64,000 nucleotides of DNA from Phoebastria nigripes. Its lineage: Eukaryota > Chordata > Aves > Procellariiformes > Diomedeidae. The stretch covers positions 645,521-709,520 of the forward strand of contig JAYKAV010002766.1 of assembly GCA_035582835.1 (NCBI GenBank), in the 5' to 3' direction. This document shows, in pieces, positions 58,101-64,000 of this stretch. Each line of letters opens with the position of its first letter. The stretch's first letter is position 1. The translations under genes and the position numbers were made by a program. Under the pieces are notes generated by a model, which saw only the letters and a program-made list of their open reading frames with translations, searched no databases and was not told the DNA's origin.

Positions 58101-61100
58101 GGCACCACGTCCAAGCAAGGCAGAGGGGATGAACCCCAAGAGCTTCCAGCCCAACGGAGGGACCTGGGGTAGGTTTCAGCCTCCCCCAGACACCATGATA
58201 AAAGCACAAAGCCAAATCATGCACACCCAAAATCTGCCTTAGAAACCACTTTTTAGGTTTCACTGGGATTTTTACCGGAGGATTCAAGTTTTTTAAAGCC
58301 TTTGCTGCATTTGTCGGAAGGTCTGAGGGATTTCTTTATCTCCCTTTCAGTGCTGTTGTTCTCCTAAACTCGCTCCATTTGCCAAATCTTTGCAATTGCT
58401 GTTTTCGGCGCCGCGTGGGCAAGCCCCAAGCTCCCGGCTGTTCCGGGCAACAGCACCCTGGCTAATCCCATCCCACCGTGCCGGGCTGGGTGCTCCCTTA
58501 TCCCCTTGGCTTACAGCTGACTTCAAACCGATTTCATGTCAGGCCTCTGCCACCACGCAATCCCTCTCTTCAAAGGCTACGGCTGTTCGTGATGCAGGGA
58601 GCCAGGGTGCCTTTCAAGCAGCGATTTGCAACCTGTAGCCCGTTAATTTGGGACACTCCTCCGCAGGGCTGTGGGAGGAAACCTGGGCTGGCTCCACAGG
58701 GGTCTGCACCTCCACTGGAAAAGTTTTAGAAAGAGGTTAAAAACCAAACTCCCAGAGAAACGTTCTGCAGTTTGGATGTACAGATGCAGTGAGCACTGCG
58801 TTTTTTAATTTATTTTATTTTTCCAAGGGTGCAGGAGCTGCACCATAGCGCTTTCCCTGCAAGGCAACTAATATAGATGTTGATATAAATAATTCTCTTG
58901 AATGAAGCCTGGAGCCCCACGTGTTACAGCAGCACTCAGGCACAGCCCCACACCGTGGCATTCGGCGCTCGATCGCTGCGGAGCCCGGGGCTCCCCTGGG
59001 ACCCCGTCTGTGTACACAGAGCACCCCGAAACAGCCTGCGAGTAACCTGGGCTGGGACTGAGAGCGAAGGGTAGAGCCACNTGCCGGGGCGGTGGGTCCT
59101 TGCATCCGGGGGCTTGGCTGGGCACAGGAGGTGCAATCTGCTGAAATGCCCATTTTTGTCCTCAGCTGCCCAGTTTTCCTGCAAATTCCCCTCCGTAGCT
59201 GCCAGGCTTTGCTCTGGTGCTGCACAAGGGTAGATGAAGCACCCTGGGCTCTCTGGCCATCCCGCTCCATGCTGCCAGCGACCCAGCACCCACGGGCAGG
59301 GTGCTGCCACCCCACTGCCCACCCCGGGGAAATGGAAAACTGCAGAAGCTGCTCCTCACCCGGTGTCAGAGTAATCAGGGACAGCAGGGATGGGGTGATT
59401 AATAAACTGCTCTGGAGGCTCTTTAGGAAGTGAGGTAAGTGCGTTATCATCCAGAGAATCCTCTGGATGGGAGACATTTTAAACCACTCCTTCAGCAGAA
59501 GAATTGGCAATTGTTCTTGAAACACTGCGGTGACTAATCCAAGCCCAAGCCCTTCCCTAGAGAAGCCCCCGTCTGCTCCAGACCCAGTGGCCACAGTCAC
59601 TCCCTTCCCCGGCGGAGAACGGAGACTCGCTTGGATGCTGTGGGTGATGGGAAAGTCCTGTGTTTGCTCCACCACGTGCTTCCCCACGGATCCCTCCTCT
59701 CCATGGCCGCATCCCGCCAGGACCGGGCTCCTCTCCCTCCTCTGCTCAGCCCTTGTAGACAAAAAGCTTCCCATCTCCTCCTCCCTCAGATCCTCAGCTC
59801 TCCCGCTCTTACGCAAAGCTGGTATTTTTAGTATCTCCTGGAAACACTGCGAAGTGTCACCACCACCAGCTAACGAGCGCTCCTGCGAGAGGACATTCCT
59901 ACGGCCATCTCCCCCAGCTGAGACCTGGCAGGGTCACCAAAGCATCTGCAAGTGGGTGGCTTTGGAGCAGTGACCCAAGCTGGCTCCTGAAAGGGACCAT
60001 TTGATCACAGCCTAATTGTTTTACGGTCAAGAAAAAAAAAAAAAAAAAGCCTCGCTATGATTTGGTCGGTCTCAGCAGCTCTCGGCTTAATTCACTCTTG
60101 TTCTCAGTTTGCTCGGGATCAGGGAAGTGCCTGTGCCTGTCTGCCCGCCCGCTGACAAGTCAAGGTCAAAACCCATCCGCAGCTCGCTGATGAACAAGCA
60201 CACCGGCAACGCTCCCTTCGGGGAGGCCGAGCTCCCAGGGCGCGTTTGCTCTTCCCTTCTTTGCGATAAAATTTATTTCCAAGGAACGAGGAGGCTGCAG
60301 GGGCCACTCGTGCTCAAGTGCCTCTTGTGCAAACACGTTTATTTCCAACGCCCCCAGGTTACCGGGTTAGAAGTGCACCAAACACCAGCAAGGCTTTGCA
60401 GCTCTGCTTGGGCCACTCGCCCCAGCCGGGGTCGGTGACAGCCCCGTCACCCGGCACAGCTCGCGCTTATCACTCCCCATTTATCATCCTCTTCTCCAAC
60501 GAGGGGAGATGGTGCCTTTAAGGCAGCTTAACAGCTGTCAGAGAGGAGGCATTTTTGCGTGTGTTGCTGATGCTCAAAATACTAGCCAGAGATACTTTAA
60601 GTAGGTCTGGAAAGCGTTCAACGAGAAGACACCGTCGTGCAGCCTGTCCCCGCTCCCAGCCCAGTCCCACCCAGCTGCTCCCAACTGGACGACTGTCGGG
60701 AGCCGCACACATTCCTCCGGGGGCACAGAAGGGTTAAAAATACCCTCGGCCGGGCTGGGGCACAGCAAGTGGCAGTGTCCCCTCCCTGCCCCATCCCATC
60801 CCAGAAACCCACCTCCCCTCTCCCACCCACCCCTGAAGCCCCCGCCGGCAATGCAACCCCAGCTATGGGGTCTTCAGCTATATGATCGGGTGCGCAGTTA
60901 CCAAAAAAGCCTCCCCAGAGGCCCGGGCCGGGTGGTCGGGCATCACCTGCGAGCACACGTGCTTGCCAGTGGCAGCTAATGCGCTGTCTCGAGAAATTAA
61001 GGCTTTGAGTGTAAACGCTTTGGTGTAAATACCTCACCTCATCAGCACAGGGATTTGTTCCTGCTCTCCGGTTCAGCCCCGCGATCCCGAGATGGGATGC

Positions 61101-61166
61101 CGGATTTCCTCTGCCTGTCCTCGAGAGCGGCTCCACAGTGGCAGAAGCAGAGCCGCTGGTCCCAGA

Positions 61167-61235
61167 GATAGAATCATTGAATCACAGAATCATTTCGGTT
61201 GGAAAAGACCCTTAAGATCATCATACGCACGTCTT
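61167..61235 (-). mobile_element. CR1 3'-end fragment
   Basis: tagaatcattgaatcacaga followed by atcatttcggttggaaaaga then cccttaagatcatc is the complement of a CR1 3' tail with its short terminal repeats. Only about 70 bp remain. Confidence 0.85.
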
Positions 61236-61719
61236 GCAAAGAAAGATCATAAAACACCACTTGTGCAATCAGGGACCGCGCTCGTCCCCAGCCTGCCGAG
61301 GAACGCACTCTGCAAACGTAAATGGGATAAACTTCTGGGAAGAAACCACCCATTTCAGTCCTCCTGCAAAATAACCACCATGAAACACCGCACGGCACTG
61401 GGCAGCCAAGTCCCCGTCCCGTGCCTCCCCTGCCACCAGTGCCCCGTGCAAGGACAACAGCTCAGGCGGGGGATGCGATGCCTGTGAGCTCCCTTGTACC
61501 CCCCAGGCCACGTGCCAGCGGCAGCCCCCTCTCCCGAAAAGCAGCAGCCTCAGGCAGCGGCACCTGGGAGAAACCCAGGGACAGCGGGCATGAGGCAAAC
61601 AGTTATTAGCAAGAGCGGCATTTCTGATAGCGCCGTTGAGTCAGCTCCCCGTCTGAAAGGTTGGGGGAATTAAGAGAGTCATAAATAGAGCGCTGAAGAA
61701 AGCCGACGTCCTCCTGCCG

Positions 61720-62550
61720 CGAAGCGGGGCAGCGGCAGGGAGGGCGCGGAAGCGCGCGCGGGCTCGCGACGAGCGCCGGCTAATTGCTGCTTTTACTTAG
61801 GGTGAAGCGGGGAGGACCCGGAGCAGGGTTAGAGAGAGCGGTATCTGAATGGCAAGATGAGTAATGCTGTTTAGGGCTTTACTCACTCACTGCATCACCC
61901 CTCCTGGGATTTCTTTCCTGATTTTTTTTATTTAAGCAGACAAAGAGGGTGCGGGAGTCACAAGGGCTCCACGGGCCCCGGACGACCTGACCTGCTCTAA
62001 AATAAAACAGGAGTGCGGCTTCAGTTATTGCTGTCTAGGGATTCTCCCTCCCCCTCTCCATCATCCAGCATAAAACCTTTATTGGTGTGAAGGAGCGGTG
62101 CCCAAGTTCACTGCATTGAGCAGCTCCGGTTTCAAATAACCTCCTCAAAAATCCACAGCAGGAGGAGAGGCAGGAGCCCAAAATCCCATCTCTTCCCTCC
62201 GCTCCCCACGACCTGCCCTGGCAAAGCCGTTGCTGGCGAGGGTCGGATGCGGCAGTCCCCGCTCCCTGCGGCAGACCCCCTCCCGCTCCCCCCCCCTCCT
62301 CTCCGGCTGGGGCAAGGGTGGGGTTTAATTAATACTCGGAGGCGAGATCCTGGATAAGCGGCGTGGCGTGTGCCAGCTGCGGCAGGTCCCGGCTCGCCGG
62401 CATTCCTCCGCCGTGCCCCAACGCCGCCAGCAGACGTGGGGCGAAGCGCAGCTGCGGTGACGGCGGGGGCCGCGGCGCGGCATCAGGAGGGGGCCGGCGA
62501 GTCGATGGAAGTCCGACCGCACGTGGAGGCGTCACCACGCGTCCTCCCCT
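61720..62550. promoter_or_regulatory. Two small CpG-dense clusters
   Basis: CpG clusters at about 61720-61790 (gcggaagcgcgcgcgggctc) and 62340-62550 (cggcgggggccgcggcgcgg) stand out from surrounding DNA. There are AP-1/MARE-like motifs nearby (gttgagtcagc near 61634, gatgagtaatgctg near 61857). They could be a second alternative promoter or an enhancer; no exon can be tied to them. Confidence 0.3.
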
Positions 62551-64000
62551 TCAGCCAACTGCATCTGCACCGATTTGAATGTGACAGTGACTGTTTGGTT
62601 ATGTCAACTTTGATGCTTTTTCTTGGGTTTCATTTTGGGTCAAGTTCTCCAGATTCTTGCAGAAATCCCTTCTGTCCATTGAGCACAACTCAGAAGGAAG
62701 GCAGGCTGCCCCGTTCCTGCTCTCATCTTCATCATGGGGAGGAAAGTGTCCCCAGCAAACCAAAACCACTCTGGCATGATACGACTGGGGAGGCAGTGGC
62801 ATCCTTCTACTCCCGACCATCGCTTTATATTGCAGCAAGCTTAAAAATCTCTGTTAGCGCCTTTGACCCAGGGCTGAGCGTTACGCTCTGCTTTGTAGGT
62901 GAAATGTGGCAATGTTAGAGTTTGTCCAAAAACAATACGGTGACTCAAAGAGGGTCCCAGCTCAGAATTGCCCACGCTAAGTACCAGCCAGGCTTTGAAA
63001 CCCAAGTTCAAAATCCACTGTATAAAAGATAAAGTAAACAAAACCAGGCTTGAGCTCGCTTAGCCAGGAGGCCAAGCTACCCCAGCACAGATGTCTTCCC
63101 AAAAAACACCAAAGAATTTGATTTCATCAGCTCTCCGCCGCCCCGGCTGATGGATGCTCTTTGGCCAGACGGGACGAGCCCGTGCCTGGGGCTTCCTGGC
63201 ACCATCGCTACAAACCCGCAAACCTCACCTCTGCTTCTTGGGCGCGTAAAGGAAGAATCAGCCCCTTGCACTGAACGACACAAGCTTTATCTGAAGCACA
63301 GCATTAGTTTCCCAGTCTTTGGGAGGAAGGGTTGTAACTCGGGGTCTTCTAGCTTAGGGGTTGCTGATGCTGGAGAGCACACGATGGAGAAAACCCCTAC
63401 GCCTCCGTGCGACCCTTCATCTCTCATCCGTACCTGGGGAATTGCTTCCCCGGAGATTTCTGCTGTTTGCTAAACTAAATCAACATAGCTGTTATGTTTA
63501 GTAATGTTTCAACTGTTGCTCATTTGATTCCAGTCATTAAAATTTAATATTAGCGTAAGCTTTGAGAAACCCGAGCTGACAGCAGTGAGAGCGGAGGGGG
63601 AAGAAATGCCCCGGCCTGAAAGCTCCTATGAGGAGCTCTTGCTGGTGGCTGTCACTTGTCCCTCGCGCTGAAGAGCCTGACTCGGCCGCGTGATGCTCAC
63701 GGAGACACGGTGCTGAAGGATTCTTCCAACTTTTAGTACCCTTTTATATAAAAAAGGGGCTCCTCAGAGAGGCAGCAATGGAAAGACAGTCACTTGGGTT
63801 AAACTCATGCTGAAGACCAGGAGTTATAGATGAGGTCCCTTTGCTCTGACAGCTTAACATAAGCTAAACCCACGTTATTTCTTCTGTAGCATAGCTGTAT
63901 CTAAGTGATCCATCAGGATGTCCATATAAGCACAGACTCCAAACCACAGAAATGCCTTTCAGCTGCACTTGATCTCACCATAAAGCTAGGGGGTAGACTA

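Larger units (their letters stand above)
55400..64000 (-). other. Non-coding DNA upstream of the internal promoter (probable intron of long MACF1 isoforms)
   Basis: No exon with family similarity on either strand. It contains short A/T runs, the CR1 tail at 61167-61235 and a CpG-dense stretch at about 61720-62550. The long isoforms of MACF1 should be transcribed across it from beyond 64000; that is inferred from known gene structure. Confidence 0.6.

Noticed and set aside
58815..59816. 333-codon minus-strand open frame
   Set aside because: No family similarity, no splice context, contains an N; composition is that of random GC-moderate DNA.

Overview
The window is avian genomic DNA. A CR1 non-LTR retrotransposon, two further CR1 3' tails and clear bird-type orthologues point to a bird; species not resolvable. 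It comes from a draft assembly, with scattered single Ns and one gap at 10298-10930. Every recognised gene is on the minus strand, so transcription runs from high to low coordinates. There is no microbial operon, CRISPR array, phage or other prokaryote-like system.

Left part (1-10297): the first five of probably seven coding exons of a BMP8-type TGF-beta ligand. Exon 1 is truncated by the assembly gap, which hides the start codon and signal peptide. The last two exons lie beyond position 1. Introns 1 and 2 contain G-rich (minus-strand sense) tandem repeats that begin almost at the 5' splice sites of exons 1 and 2. A minisatellite (10931-11600) fills most of the spacer between BMP8 and the upstream gene.

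Centre (about 11740-53314): the 3' half of MACF1 (microtubule-actin crosslinking factor 1, a spectraplakin). I resolve 43 coding segments, two of them microexons (9 and 18 nt). Joined, they give one open frame of 9945 nt (3314 residues plus stop). In order they encode: a 1091-residue alternative N-terminus in a single 3.3-kb first exon (with an N-myristoylation-like start), a spectrin-repeat rod of about 1850 residues, two EF-hands, a GAS2/GAR microtubule-binding domain interrupted by the 18-nt microexon, and a Ser/Arg/Gly-rich tail with an SxIP EB1-binding motif. A 3'UTR of about 1.3 kb follows, with an internal A35 tract in mRNA sense.

Right part (53.3-64 kb): a CpG-dense GC-rich region just upstream of the 3.3-kb exon, best read as the internal promoter of this short MACF1 isoform. 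Beyond it lie about 9 kb without recognised exons, presumably an intron of the long MACF1 isoforms whose actin-binding and plakin exons lie past 64000. MACF1 followed in tandem by BMP8 matches the mammalian order and mirrors the DST/BMP5 neighbourhood, suggesting an old paralogous block.
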